Counted from the first letter of the stretch, positions 1 to 8,000 are shown. The stretch: DNA of 10,517 nt from an uncultured Lachnospiraceae bacterium (GCA_947174725.1 CAMWKA010000036.1:1-10517), one strand, 5' to 3'. Translations and numbers: made by a program. Notes: a model not told the origin generated them from the letters alone.

Positions 1-164
1 AAGACGGCGAAGTTTACCCGGAGGATGGTTATGGACCGATGGAAGACGGCGAAGTCTATCCGGAGGATGGTTATGAACCGATGGAAGACGGCGAAGTTTA
101 CCCGGAGGATGGTTATGGACCGATGGAAGACGGCGAAGTTTACCCGGAGGATGGTTATGAGCCG
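1..164 (+). repeat. 42-bp in-frame tandem repeat, about 3.9 copies
   Basis: Units span 1-38 (partial), 39-80, 81-122 and 123-164, each encoding 14 residues of MEDGEVYPEDGY(E/G)P. The partial first unit and the third are identical over their shared 38 bases. Units alternate between GYGP and GYEP endings, suggesting duplication in 84-bp steps. A decayed unit follows at 165-200 (IEDNGAYPEEEP). The array runs off the left edge of the window. Confidence 0.95.
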
Positions 165-2318
165 ATAGAAGATAACGGGGCTTATCCCGAAGAAGAACCG
201 CAGGAATCCCAAAAGGAAGATGCGCTGAAAGAAGATGACGGTGATGAAGTCTTCTTTGAAGATAAGACGGAAGATATCATTATAGACGTACCGCCTGCCG
301 GTACAGTGATGCCGGGACAGGCCATGATCAATGCCAAGATGAAAGAGGCATTTGTAAAGGAACAGCAGGAAGCAGGATCAGCATCTTTGGCAAATGGGAA
401 GCAGGAAGATGATGTAGCGGCAGTTTCATCTAAGGCACAGGAGGAAGAGCAGACGGCAGCAGAAGAGAAGCAGCCTGAAGGAAAGCCGGTGGTGCTGGCA
501 GAGAAACATCAAAGAGTAGAGAAACCGCAGGTCAACAGCGTATTTGATAATGTATTGTCTCAGGGTATGGACGGGCAGATCTCTTTAGTGGTTCCGCAAG
601 ATGTGGTTGTAGAAAAACAGATCACCGGACAGATGAATCTGCAGGAGCTTTTCCTGGAATGGGAAAATGTTAAGAAGCGGAAAGAGGAAGAACGCAGGGC
701 CAAGACTTCAGAAGATATTATGCAGGAAACAGGAAAGATCTTTGCGGAATTTGAGGCAGGGGCGAGGACGGGTCCCCTTGCTAAGATAGAAGAGGAACAT
801 AAGATGTTCGCCAGCAAATTCCAGAATAGTGAGATAGAACTGCGTTCTGTTGATGCGCTGGAGAAGATTTCTTATACACAGGGCTCTATCTGGGATGAGG
901 TAGATGCGGCCATTGAGGCGGATAAGAAAAAGTTAGAAGGAGATGCCCCCGTTGAAGAGGAGATAGAATCTGCGGAAGCCATTGAAGGCGGAGAGGAACA
1001 GGCAGTTGGCGCGGATCTGTCAGCCGGAGCTGCAGCACTGGCAGGCGCGGCGGTGGGAACCGTCGTTGGAGCAGCGGCAGGAATAGCAGCTGAAGCCGCT
1101 CTGGCGGAGGGTGTTACGGGAGATCTGTCTGCGATTGGACAGGCTGCATCCGCGGTTTTAAATGGAGAAGGATATCAAGAATCTCTGGCAGCAGAACAGA
1201 TGCCGGACGATGCTTCTATTATGATGGAAGAAGGGTATGATGCGGAATCTGGTATAATGGAAGATCCTTCTGCAGAAGAATATTACGCATCAGAGGATGC
1301 TGTGCCGGAGGATGACTATGCACCGGAATATGCTTCTGAGGACTGGACAGGCGATCAGGAGTATGTCCCGGAAGAGGATTCTTCAGAGGAATATGTGCCG
1401 GAGGAAGCTTATGAAGGAGAACCATCCGGTCAGACAGAACCGATCAATGAACAGGTTCTGAGTACGTCGCAGATCGGGGATATTGAGAGCGCGCTGGAAG
1501 CGCAGGCGGATAAAGTCGGCGCCGATACGGCAGAGGAAGATAATGATAATTACAATGGCGAAGAAGAACATTATCTGACGTTAGAGGAGCAGGAGCTGTT
1601 TTCTGATTTTATGTATTCCAAGAAGATGCGGAATCAGATCTTAGACGCCATCGACCAGATCAGTCTGGCGCCATATGTGGGCAATATCATTATTACCGGC
1701 GATTCCGGCACGGGAGTTATCGAACTTGCCAAGACGATGATCAGAGAGATCCAGATGATCGATAATAATTTTAACGCATCCAAAGTTGCCAAGATCAGCG
1801 GTGATAAGATGAACCGTAAAGACCTCGCAGCGATGTTTGAACAGCTGACCAACGGCGCGCTGATCATTGAAAGAGCCAGCGCTATGACAAGGGATACGCT
1901 GGAAGGTATGAGCAGAATCCTGGAAGGTTTTCAGGAAGGTATTATTATCATCATGACTGACCGTAAAAAGGAAATGGAGAAGCTGATCGAAAAATATGAT
2001 ATGATCACCGGATATTTTAACGCGAGGATCGATATCAAGCCGATGAATGACAACGCGCTGGTTGATTACGCAAAGAAATATGCCCATACCAGAGAATATA
2101 AGATCGATGAGGAACGCGCCGTACTGGCGCTTCACCGCCGGATCAATGAGCTACAGATCGGCGAGCATAATGTGACCACCCGGGAGGTCGAGGATATTAT
2201 AGATGAGGCGATCGAACGTTCCAAGCGGTTAAGGATTTCTACATATGTTGATATTCTGGTTGGAAAAAGATATGATTACGAGGATATGATCATATTAAAA
2301 GAGAAAGATTTTGATTAA
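1..2318 (+). CDS. Acidic repeat protein with degenerate CbxX/SpoVK-like AAA+ C-terminal domain (5' end outside window)
   Basis: The reading frame is open from base 3 to the TAA at 2316-2318, so the true start lies upstream; residue numbers here count from the Met at base 39. Order of parts: tandem 14-residue repeats (MEDGEVYPEDGYEP type), a long Glu/Asp-rich linker, a short charged helical block (about 195-300), an Ala/Gly-rich hydrophobic stretch (about 325-356), a second Tyr/Pro/Glu-rich acidic stretch (about 395-470), and a folded domain from about 513 to 759. That domain follows the CbxX/CfxQ/SpoVK plan: a P-loop position GDSGTGVI (554-561), a beta strand GALIIERA (606-613) where Walker B should be, then sensor-1 and arginine-finger-like regions (R663). 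The P-loop lysine is Val560 and the Walker B acidic pair is Glu611-Arg612, so ATP hydrolysis looks unlikely. No signal peptide can be judged. Function unknown; a cytoplasmic scaffold or regulatory pseudo-ATPase is inference. The next gene is glgB, 120 bases downstream. Confidence 0.85.
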   Translation, partial: DGEVYPEDGYGPMEDGEVYPEDGYEPMEDGEVYPEDGYGPMEDGEVYPEDGYEPIEDNGAYPEEEPQESQKEDALKEDDGDEVFFEDKTEDIIIDVPPAGTVMPGQAMINAKMKEAFVKEQQEAGSASLANGKQEDDVAAVSSKAQEEEQTAAEEKQPEGKPVVLAEKHQRVEKPQVNSVFDNVLSQGMDGQISLVVPQDVVVEKQITGQMNLQELFLEWENVKKRKEEERRAKTSEDIMQETGKIFAEFEAGARTGPLAKIEEEHKMFASKFQNSEIELRSVDALEKISYTQGSIWDEVDAAIEADKKKLEGDAPVEEEIESAEAIEGGEEQAVGADLSAGAAALAGAAVGTVVGAAAGIAAEAALAEGVTGDLSAIGQAASAVLNGEGYQESLAAEQMPDDASIMMEEGYDAESGIMEDPSAEEYYASEDAVPEDDYAPEYASEDWTGDQEYVPEEDSSEEYVPEEAYEGEPSGQTEPINEQVLSTSQIGDIESALEAQADKVGADTAEEDNDNYNGEEEHYLTLEEQELFSDFMYSKKMRNQILDAIDQISLAPYVGNIIITGDSGTGVIELAKTMIREIQMIDNNFNASKVAKISGDKMNRKDLAAMFEQLTNGALIIERASAMTRDTLEGMSRILEGFQEGIIIIMTDRKKEMEKLIEKYDMITGYFNARIDIKPMNDNALVDYAKKYAHTREYKIDEERAVLALHRRINELQIGEHNVTTREVEDIIDEAIERSKRLRISTYVDILVGKRYDYEDMIILKEKDFD

Positions 2319-2330
2319 TTGATAAATGAT

Positions 2331-2359
2331 TGGACATTATAACGTTCAGACATTATAAT
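2331..2359 (+). promoter_or_regulatory. Sigma-A type promoter for glgB
   Basis: TGGACA (2331-2336, five of six matches to TTGACA) and a perfect TATAAT (2354-2359) are separated by 17 bases. Transcription would begin near 2366, just before the hairpin at 2371-2406, giving a leader of about 70 bases ahead of glgB. The 10-base word GACATTATAA occurs twice (2333-2342 and 2349-2358), covering parts of both boxes. This implies glgB can be transcribed separately from the upstream gene. Prediction from sequence only. Confidence 0.6.
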
Positions 2360-2370
2360 ATATCTAATTA

Positions 2371-2406
2371 AAAGATTATACTAATCATTTGATTAGTATA
2401 GTCTTT
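2371..2406 (+). terminator. Long AT-rich hairpin between the acidic protein gene and glgB; weak terminator or leader hairpin
   Basis: Arms 2371-2386 (AAAGATTATACTAATC) and 2391-2406 (GATTAGTATAGTCTTT) pair over 16 positions with one G-T wobble and a 4-base loop. A tract precedes and CTTT ends the stem, but there is no separate T run, and the stem is poor in GC, so termination would be weak. It lies 52 bases after the stop of the upstream gene and just after the predicted glgB start site. It could therefore also be a 5' leader structure that stabilises glgB mRNA. Confidence 0.5.
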
Positions 2407-2422
2407 ATAAGAAATTATGGGA

Positions 2423-2428
2423 AAAGGA
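2423..2428 (+). promoter_or_regulatory. Ribosome binding site of glgB (decides the start)
   Basis: AAAGGA ends 10 bases before ATG 2439 but only 4 bases before an in-frame GTG at 2433. The ATG is therefore the better start. The two choices differ by two residues. Confidence 0.6.
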
Positions 2429-2438
2429 TGGGGTGACA

Positions 2439-4469
2439 ATGGAAGAAAAGAAAACATGCGCAGCAGAAGGTGCAGTGGAAGTAAAAACGACAAAACGGAA
2501 ACCTGCGGTAAAAAAGACGACGGCAGGGACAAGAAAAAAAACATCCGGACCTTCCAAGGCTCCGGCAAAACAGGAAAATACGGTATTTATTTCTGAAGCA
2601 GATCAATACGTGTTCGGACAGGGTACGCACTATGAGATCTATAAGAAGCTGGGAGCGCATCCCTGTAAGCAGAATGGCAGAAAGGGAGTGTTTTTTGCGG
2701 TATGGGCTCCTAATGCACAGAGCGTTCATGTGGTAGGAAGCTTTAATGGATGGCATACAGATACGCATCCGATGAAGAAGATAGGAGAAGGCGGTATTTA
2801 TACAGCATTCATTCCGGGTGTATCTGAGGGAGATCTCTATAAATATTATATTATTACTCCGTCTGGAGAGGGTATTTATAAAGCAGATCCATATGCCAAT
2901 CAGGCTGAGCTCCGTCCAAGCTCCGCTTCGGTTGTTTGCGATATTACCAAGCTTAAATGGACGGATGATAAATGGCTTAGTGAGCGCGCGCAGAAGAATT
3001 TGTTCCAGTCACCGATAGCGATTTATGAATGTCATATCGGTTCCTGGATGAAACATCCGGATGGAACGGAAGATGGATTTTACAATTATCGGGAGTTTGC
3101 GGATCGTATCTGTGAATATTTGGCAGAGATGCAGTATACTCATGTGGAACTGATGGGTATTGCAGAGCATCCTTTTGACGGTTCCTGGGGATATCAGGTA
3201 ACAGGCTATTATGCGCCGACTGCAAGATACGGTACGCCGGAAGATTTTGCATATTTGGTTAATAAGCTTCATAATAAAGGAATCGGTGTTATCCTTGACT
3301 GGGTACCTGCGCACTTCCCGAGGGATGCTTTTGGACTTGCGGAGTTTGACGGAACCTGTCTGTATGAGCATCCGGATAAGCGTCTGGGCGAGCACCCTGA
3401 CTGGGGAACAAAGATTTTTAACTTCGGCAAGAATGAGGTAAAGAATTTCCTGATTGCCAATGCATTATTCTGGATCCATGAGTTCCATATTGACGGTCTC
3501 CGCGTAGATGCGGTTGCATCCATGCTGTATTTGGATTACGGACGTCAGGACGGACAGTGGGTAGCCAATAAATACGGCGGTAATGAGAATCTGGAAGCAA
3601 TTGAATTCTTTAAGCACCTGAATTCTGTAATTCACGGATTAGGCAAAGGCATTATGACAATCGCAGAGGAATCTACTGCATGGCCGAAAGTTACGGCGGC
3701 GCCGGAGGATGACGGTCTTGGATTTACCTTTAAATGGAATATGGGTTGGATGCATGATTTCTGTGATTATATGAAACTGGATCCGTATTTTAGAAAAAAT
3801 AACCACCATAAAATGACATTTGCCATGAGTTATAACTGCAGTGAGAAATATATTATGCCCCTTTCTCATGACGAGGTGGTACATCTGAAATGTTCCATGG
3901 TCAATAAAATGCCGGGATATACCATCGATAAATATGCCAATCTCCGTGCAGGCTATACCTTTATGTTTGGACATTCAGGAAAGAAGCTTTTGTTCATGGG
4001 ACAGGAATTTGCTCAGGAGCGTGAGTGGAGCGAAGCAAGAGAGCTTGACTGGTTCCTGTTGGAAGAAAAATTAAATGCCGGCATGAAGGATTTTGTAGCG
4101 GAGCTGTTGAAGTTATATCGGAAGAATCCCTGCCTGTATGAACTGGATGACAGCTGGGATGGATTTGAGTGGATCAATCCCAATGACGCAGACAGAAGCA
4201 CCTACAGCTTTATCCGTAAATCCGCAGATGGTAAGAACAACTTGTTATTTGTCCTGAACATGACGCCGATGAAGCGGGATGAATATTATGTCGGTGTTCC
4301 GAAAAAGGGTAAATATAAGCTGGTACTGAACAGTGATGAGGAGCGCTTTGGCGGACTTGGCCATGTGCTTCCGGCGGAATTAAAGGCGATCAAGATGGAG
4401 TGCGACAAAAAGGATTACGCCATCAAATTTGATCTTCCGCCTTACGGAGCAGCGGTTTATAAGTTCTAA
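2439..4469 (+). CDS. glgB: 1,4-alpha-glucan (glycogen) branching enzyme
   Basis: GlgB (GH13 family) cuts alpha-1,4 glucan chains and re-attaches the fragment by an alpha-1,6 bond, making branches in cytoplasmic glycogen. The protein has 676 residues, within the usual range. Residues about 1-45 form a Lys/Thr/Ala/Pro-rich tail (such as KTTKRKPAVKKTTAGTRKK) not typical of the family. Next come a CBM48-type beta-sandwich domain (FAVWAPNAQSVHVVGSFNGW), the catalytic barrel, and a C-terminal beta domain ending GAAVYKF. Catalytic residues are in their family motifs: nucleophile Asp357 in GLRVDAVASM, acid/base Glu410 in IAEESTAWP and Asp478 in LSHDEVVH. After that last motif the family's usual HGK(K/G)S reads HLKCS here. 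It appears monocistronic: a promoter at 2331-2359 and a terminator at 4515-4547 bracket it. No other glycogen gene is in the window. A GTG at 2433 is an alternative start. Confidence 0.97.
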   Translation: MEEKKTCAAEGAVEVKTTKRKPAVKKTTAGTRKKTSGPSKAPAKQENTVFISEADQYVFGQGTHYEIYKKLGAHPCKQNGRKGVFFAVWAPNAQSVHVVGSFNGWHTDTHPMKKIGEGGIYTAFIPGVSEGDLYKYYIITPSGEGIYKADPYANQAELRPSSASVVCDITKLKWTDDKWLSERAQKNLFQSPIAIYECHIGSWMKHPDGTEDGFYNYREFADRICEYLAEMQYTHVELMGIAEHPFDGSWGYQVTGYYAPTARYGTPEDFAYLVNKLHNKGIGVILDWVPAHFPRDAFGLAEFDGTCLYEHPDKRLGEHPDWGTKIFNFGKNEVKNFLIANALFWIHEFHIDGLRVDAVASMLYLDYGRQDGQWVANKYGGNENLEAIEFFKHLNSVIHGLGKGIMTIAEESTAWPKVTAAPEDDGLGFTFKWNMGWMHDFCDYMKLDPYFRKNNHHKMTFAMSYNCSEKYIMPLSHDEVVHLKCSMVNKMPGYTIDKYANLRAGYTFMFGHSGKKLLFMGQEFAQEREWSEARELDWFLLEEKLNAGMKDFVAELLKLYRKNPCLYELDDSWDGFEWINPNDADRSTYSFIRKSADGKNNLLFVLNMTPMKRDEYYVGVPKKGKYKLVLNSDEERFGGLGHVLPAELKAIKMECDKKDYAIKFDLPPYGAAVYKF

Positions 4470-4514
4470 AAATGAGTGTTGTATAATAACCGCAAACAAA
4501 TATAATGATTTAAG

Positions 4515-4547
4515 AAAACGTCTGACAATGGTTGTCGGGCGTTTTTT
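4515..4547 (+). terminator. Intrinsic terminator of glgB
   Basis: AACGTCTGACAA (4517-4528), loop TGG, and TTGTCGGGCGTT (4532-4543) form a 12-bp stem with two G-T wobbles, followed by T to base 4547. The upstream A run at 4515-4518 pairs with the T run, so it might also act weakly on the other strand. It lies about 45 bases after the glgB stop. Confidence 0.9.
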
Positions 4548-4588
4548 CATAATAATCCTCCATATCAGAGCAGCTTGCTGCGATGACA

Positions 4589-4626
4589 CGCGATGAGAAA
4601 TCCGCGCAGGCGGTTTCTCATCTGCG
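4589..4626. repeat. Hairpin 1 of the intergenic element
   Basis: GATGAGAAA (4592-4600) pairs with TTTCTCATC (4614-4622). CCGC/GCGG continues the stem inwards past a bulged T, and CGC (4589-4591) pairs with GCG (4624-4626) outwards past another bulged T. Total about 16 base pairs. Confidence 0.8.
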
Positions 4627-4629
4627 ATC

Positions 4630-4667
4630 AGATTGAAAAATAAGCTATCGAGCTTATTTTTCAATCT
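4630..4667. repeat. Hairpin 2 of the intergenic element: perfect 17-bp stem
   Basis: AGATTGAAAAATAAGCT (4630-4646) and its exact reverse complement (4651-4667) flank the loop ATCG. The T run lies inside the stem, so it is not a standard intrinsic terminator, although on either strand it could slow polymerase. Confidence 0.9.
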
Positions 4668-4685
4668 AATTTCTTCTAAAAAATC

Positions 4686-4930
4686 AGATGGCAAGCTGCG
4701 CAATCATAATCTGTGCCTATGCTGCTGTACGGAAATAAGAAATTCTAAACATTTCTAATTTAAGTTGTGGAAGACGGACGCAAACGGGGCAAATTCGCCA
4801 TCCATGGCTCAGTTGCCCCTTTTCGGAACATCGTGTTCCGAAATTGCTGGGTATTGAATAGAAATGTTAAGAATTTCTAATTTCCTTCCAAATGCATAGG
4901 CACAGATTATGATTGCGCAGCTTGCCGTCT
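4686..4930. repeat. 245-bp element with 37-bp inverted ends (MITE-like)
   Basis: Bases 4686-4722 and 4894-4930 are reverse complements with a single mismatch (T4689). After a short unpaired gap, 4731-4756 and 4860-4885 pair over 26 positions with two mismatches. The centre holds GGGGCAA/TTGCCCC (4786-4792 and 4813-4819) and TTTCGGAACA/TGTTCCGAAA (4821-4830 and 4834-4843). No obvious target-site duplication flanks it, and it holds no transposase gene. A transcribed copy would fold into one long cruciform-like RNA. Confidence 0.85.
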
Positions 4931-4938
4931 CAAAATTT

Positions 4939-4952
4939 AAAAGGTACCTTTT
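4939..4952. repeat. 14-bp perfect palindrome centred on GGTACC
   Basis: AAAAGGTACCTTTT is its own reverse complement. It lies nine bases beyond the right end of the 245-bp element, and its last TT begins a perfect TTGACA (4951-4956). It could be an operator or a leftover of the repeat element; nothing here decides. Confidence 0.6.
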
Positions 4953-4975
4953 GACACCCAAATCCTATTGAGTGT

Positions 4976-5007
4976 TAAGTTAGACAAGGTTATGACCGAA
5001 ATATAAT
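4976..5007 (+). promoter_or_regulatory. Candidate promoter of the 1127-residue protein gene (overlapping sigma-A and sigma-D/28-like boxes)
   Basis: A perfect TATAAT sits at 5002-5007, with TAGACA (4981-4986) 15 bases before it, slightly short for sigma-A. Overlapping it, TAAG (4976-4979), 16 bases, then CCGAAAT (4996-5002) resembles the flagellar sigma-D/sigma-28 pattern TAAA-N15-CCGATAT. Either would start transcription some 25-35 bases before the ATG. Which factor is used cannot be settled from sequence. Confidence 0.4.
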
Positions 5008-5042
5008 ATAGTTTGTAAATAAAGAAATAGCGAGGAAAGCTC

Positions 5043-8000
5043 ATGAATATCCAGAGAAATCAGAAGGAAATGGAACAATATGCCGGGATGACAGATCCAC
5101 AGGGAGTGCATGGCGGTCATGTACACGGCAGTCATAACAGTGCTGCCCGTGAAGCCGGCGGAAGTGTTCATAAAGCTGGTAGCAGGGGATTTAGTGTAGA
5201 TTTTTCCGGAGGTATGCCGGGCAATCAGGCATATGATAAACAGGGAAAAACGATGGAAGACGTCATGGCGGAAGCGGCGGCAACCGACGTTTCTTTACAG
5301 AAAGATTATATGACGGTGATGTCCAATTCCATGTCTGATGAGGATTTTGCGAAGTTATCTGAGGAAGGCTATGATCCCGGGGTGATGGAACCGGAAGAAG
5401 CAGTTACCATAGTAGATACGATCAAGGCGGAACTGGCGGAGTCTGGGACGGTCATTGCGGGTTATAATGATGATATTGATGTTGAGACATTAAAGAAGAT
5501 CATGGGAAGCGAAGTGCGGGCACAGGAGATCCTTGATGCATTTCATCAGTATGATATCCCGGTGACGGAAAAGAATGTACAGGATGCGCAGGCTGCCATG
5601 GAGATGGCAGAGCAGGTAACAAAGCAGCTGCAAAGCAGTACAAAAGAGGATCTGGAAGGAGTAAAGAAGTATCTTCTTGAAAATCATCTTTCCCCTGTTT
5701 TAGAGAATCTTTACCGTGCCGTGTATAGCGGCTCCCATGATGCGGATGTGCAGGGAAGGGGATATTTTGCGGAGACGACAGGAGGATATTATGGACGGAA
5801 GGCAGACCAGATGGATGTTTCCGCACTGCAGGCCTCTATGGAGAAGGTCATCAAGGAAGCCGGTTATGAGGTGACGGAAAAAACTTTGCAGGATGCTGCC
5901 TGGATGGTGGAAACAGGTCTTCCGTTGACGGCTGAGTCATTTGCCAAATTAAATCAGATCAATCAGGCGATCGATGGAATCATGCAGGAGGGAAGGACAG
6001 CAAACGTCACAGACTTTCTTGGTCAGGAATCGCTGCTGGAAAAGGCAGTGCGCGTAGAGCAGGAAACAGCTGCAATCACGGACGCCGCGGTGGATAAAGT
6101 TGTTGCAGATGGAGACAGACTGGATCTTGCGCATTTGACAGCAGCGCAGGAGAAGATAGAGAGTGAAGCTGGGAGAAATACAGAAAGCGATACGGTGCAG
6201 GGCGAGGCGGCAGGACAGGAGGAAGCGGCGGAGCGTTCCATCTATGCCCGCCGTCAGATGGAAGAAGTCAGACTGTATATGTCGGTGCAGGTAAATTATC
6301 GTTTATTGAAGCAGGGGATTTCCATCGATACCACAGAGCTTTCTACTTTGGTGGAGAACTTAAAGGCAGCAGAGCAGGAGATCCAGAGGGTTTTATTTGG
6401 CAGATCGGGAGAAGGCAGCGATACAGGCAGTGGTGCAATGAATACAGGCGATGTAGCGATGACTTCCATAAAAGAAATGTCTGCATTATTTCAGGAGACC
6501 ATCAGCAGGGTCCGTGCGATTCCCGGTATGCCGGCGTCTATCCTCGGCGAGCTGCTGCAGGAAAATAAAACAGCCTTTTCACAAAACGTTACTGTGGATA
6601 TGGTCTATGAGACCGGCGCAGCAAGACAAAGCGCTTACGCAGCCATGGAGGAAAGATACGAACCATTGATGACAGCGCCGATGGCAGAATATGGCGATTC
6701 CATAGAGAAAGCATTCCGCAATGTGGACGATATCCTGCAGGAGATGCATCTGGAAACAACGGAGGGCAACCGGCGCGCCGTAAGGATTCTGGGATATAAC
6801 GGCATGGAACTCAGCGAAGAAAATATCCGTGCGGTAAAAGAAACATATGCCACGGTCAGCAGAGTGATCGATAAAATGACACCTGCCGCTACCTTGGATT
6901 TGATCAGAGAGGGCGTCAATCCGCTGACGATTTCCATGGAGGAATTGGAAAATCATCTTGCTGACAGGGACGGCGGTTCTCAGGAAGAAATGGAGAAATA
7001 CAGCCGTTACCTGTATCGTTTGGAGCAGAAGAATGAGATTACGCCGGAAGAAAAGGAAAGTTATATCGGTATCTACCGTCTGCTTCATCAGGTGGAAAAA
7101 CGGGATGGCGCAGCGATTGGAAGTTTACTAAATCAGGGCGCGGAGATCAATTTTAAGAATCTTCTGACAGCAGTCAGAAACCATAAACGCGGCAGGATGG
7201 ATTATCAGGTGGACGATGATTTTGGCGCGTTGAAAGAGGAGATCGCGGGAGAAGGCGGTTATCGTAATTCGATTACGATGGCGATCGAAACGGCGTATCG
7301 TGAGCAGGGAATGACAGAAGATGGCGGCGACAGCAATGGTCGCAATGCAAAGAGTCAGGAAGAGGATAGCAGGGTCGCATATTATCAGAAGCTTGCCGGT
7401 GATATTAAGGCAGGGCTGACGCCGGAAGCGGTAGCGGAAGTATTTGATGCAGACGATATCAGCCTGGAAGCGCTTTACGATAAGCAGCAGGAAATGGCGA
7501 GGACACAGACACAGGAGGCGGAAAAAGCAGATCATGCTTATCTAAAGGAGCAGGCGGCAGAGATCAGGATGGCGGCGGAAGTATCTGATCAGGCAGTGTC
7601 AATGCTGTTGTCGTTCGATATGCCTGCCACATTAGATAATCTTGCAGCGGCTGACAGCCTGTTATCAGACCGGGGCAGCATGGCAGGACAGGTGAAGAAA
7701 CAGGCGGCATATCTGGATGAACAGAGAGCGGTTTCCGTATCTGAAATCGGTTCTGATGAGGCGTCTAAAACAGTGGACGGGACAGCGGAAGGATCGCCAT
7801 ACTCTGCAGCAGGAAGCATAAGTGATTTGCTGGACGACGCTATCGGCAGCCTGCAGGAGCATTTTACGGACAGCGTAAGCGCCAAAGAGGCTTATGAGCA
7901 TCTGGCGGACCGGATGGAAGAAATTCTGACAGTAAGCGCGGAGCAGCAGACAGACAGGATCGATGTAAAGGGGATCAATCTGGCATGGAAACAGGTTTCT

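Larger units (their letters stand above)
4570..4930. repeat. Composite palindromic intergenic element
   Basis: The word GCAGCTTGC appears at 4570-4578, inverted as GCAAGCTGC at 4691-4699, and again in the first orientation near 4918-4926. The first pair encloses two strong hairpins (4589-4626 and 4630-4667). The second pair forms the ends of a 245-bp inverted-repeat element (4686-4930). It fills most of the 573-base gap between glgB and the 1127-residue protein gene. I see no convincing gene in it. It resembles a non-coding mobile repeat (MITE or REP-like) or a structured RNA, but the class is not recognised. Confidence 0.7.

Noticed and set aside
1..200. CRISPR-like array
   Set aside because: The repeats are contiguous without spacers, a multiple of three long, and translate in frame as part of the acidic protein.
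1641..2135. Minus-strand open frame of 164 codons opposite the AAA-like domain
   Set aside because: It lies wholly antisense to a well-supported domain and its product looks like no known family; it is a shadow of codon bias.
4380..4703. Minus-strand open frame of 107 codons crossing the end of glgB and the intergenic element
   Set aside because: It overlaps the strong glgB 3' end, the terminator and two hairpins, has no clear ribosome binding site and no recognisable product.
4951..4979. TTGACA at 4951 as the -35 of a sigma-A promoter
   Set aside because: The hexamer 17 bases downstream is GTTAAG, a poor -10; the boxes at 4976-5007 fit better.
6579..7088. Minus-strand open frame of 169 codons opposite the large protein gene
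   Set aside because: Antisense to a continuous 1127-codon gene with a good start site; no supporting signals.
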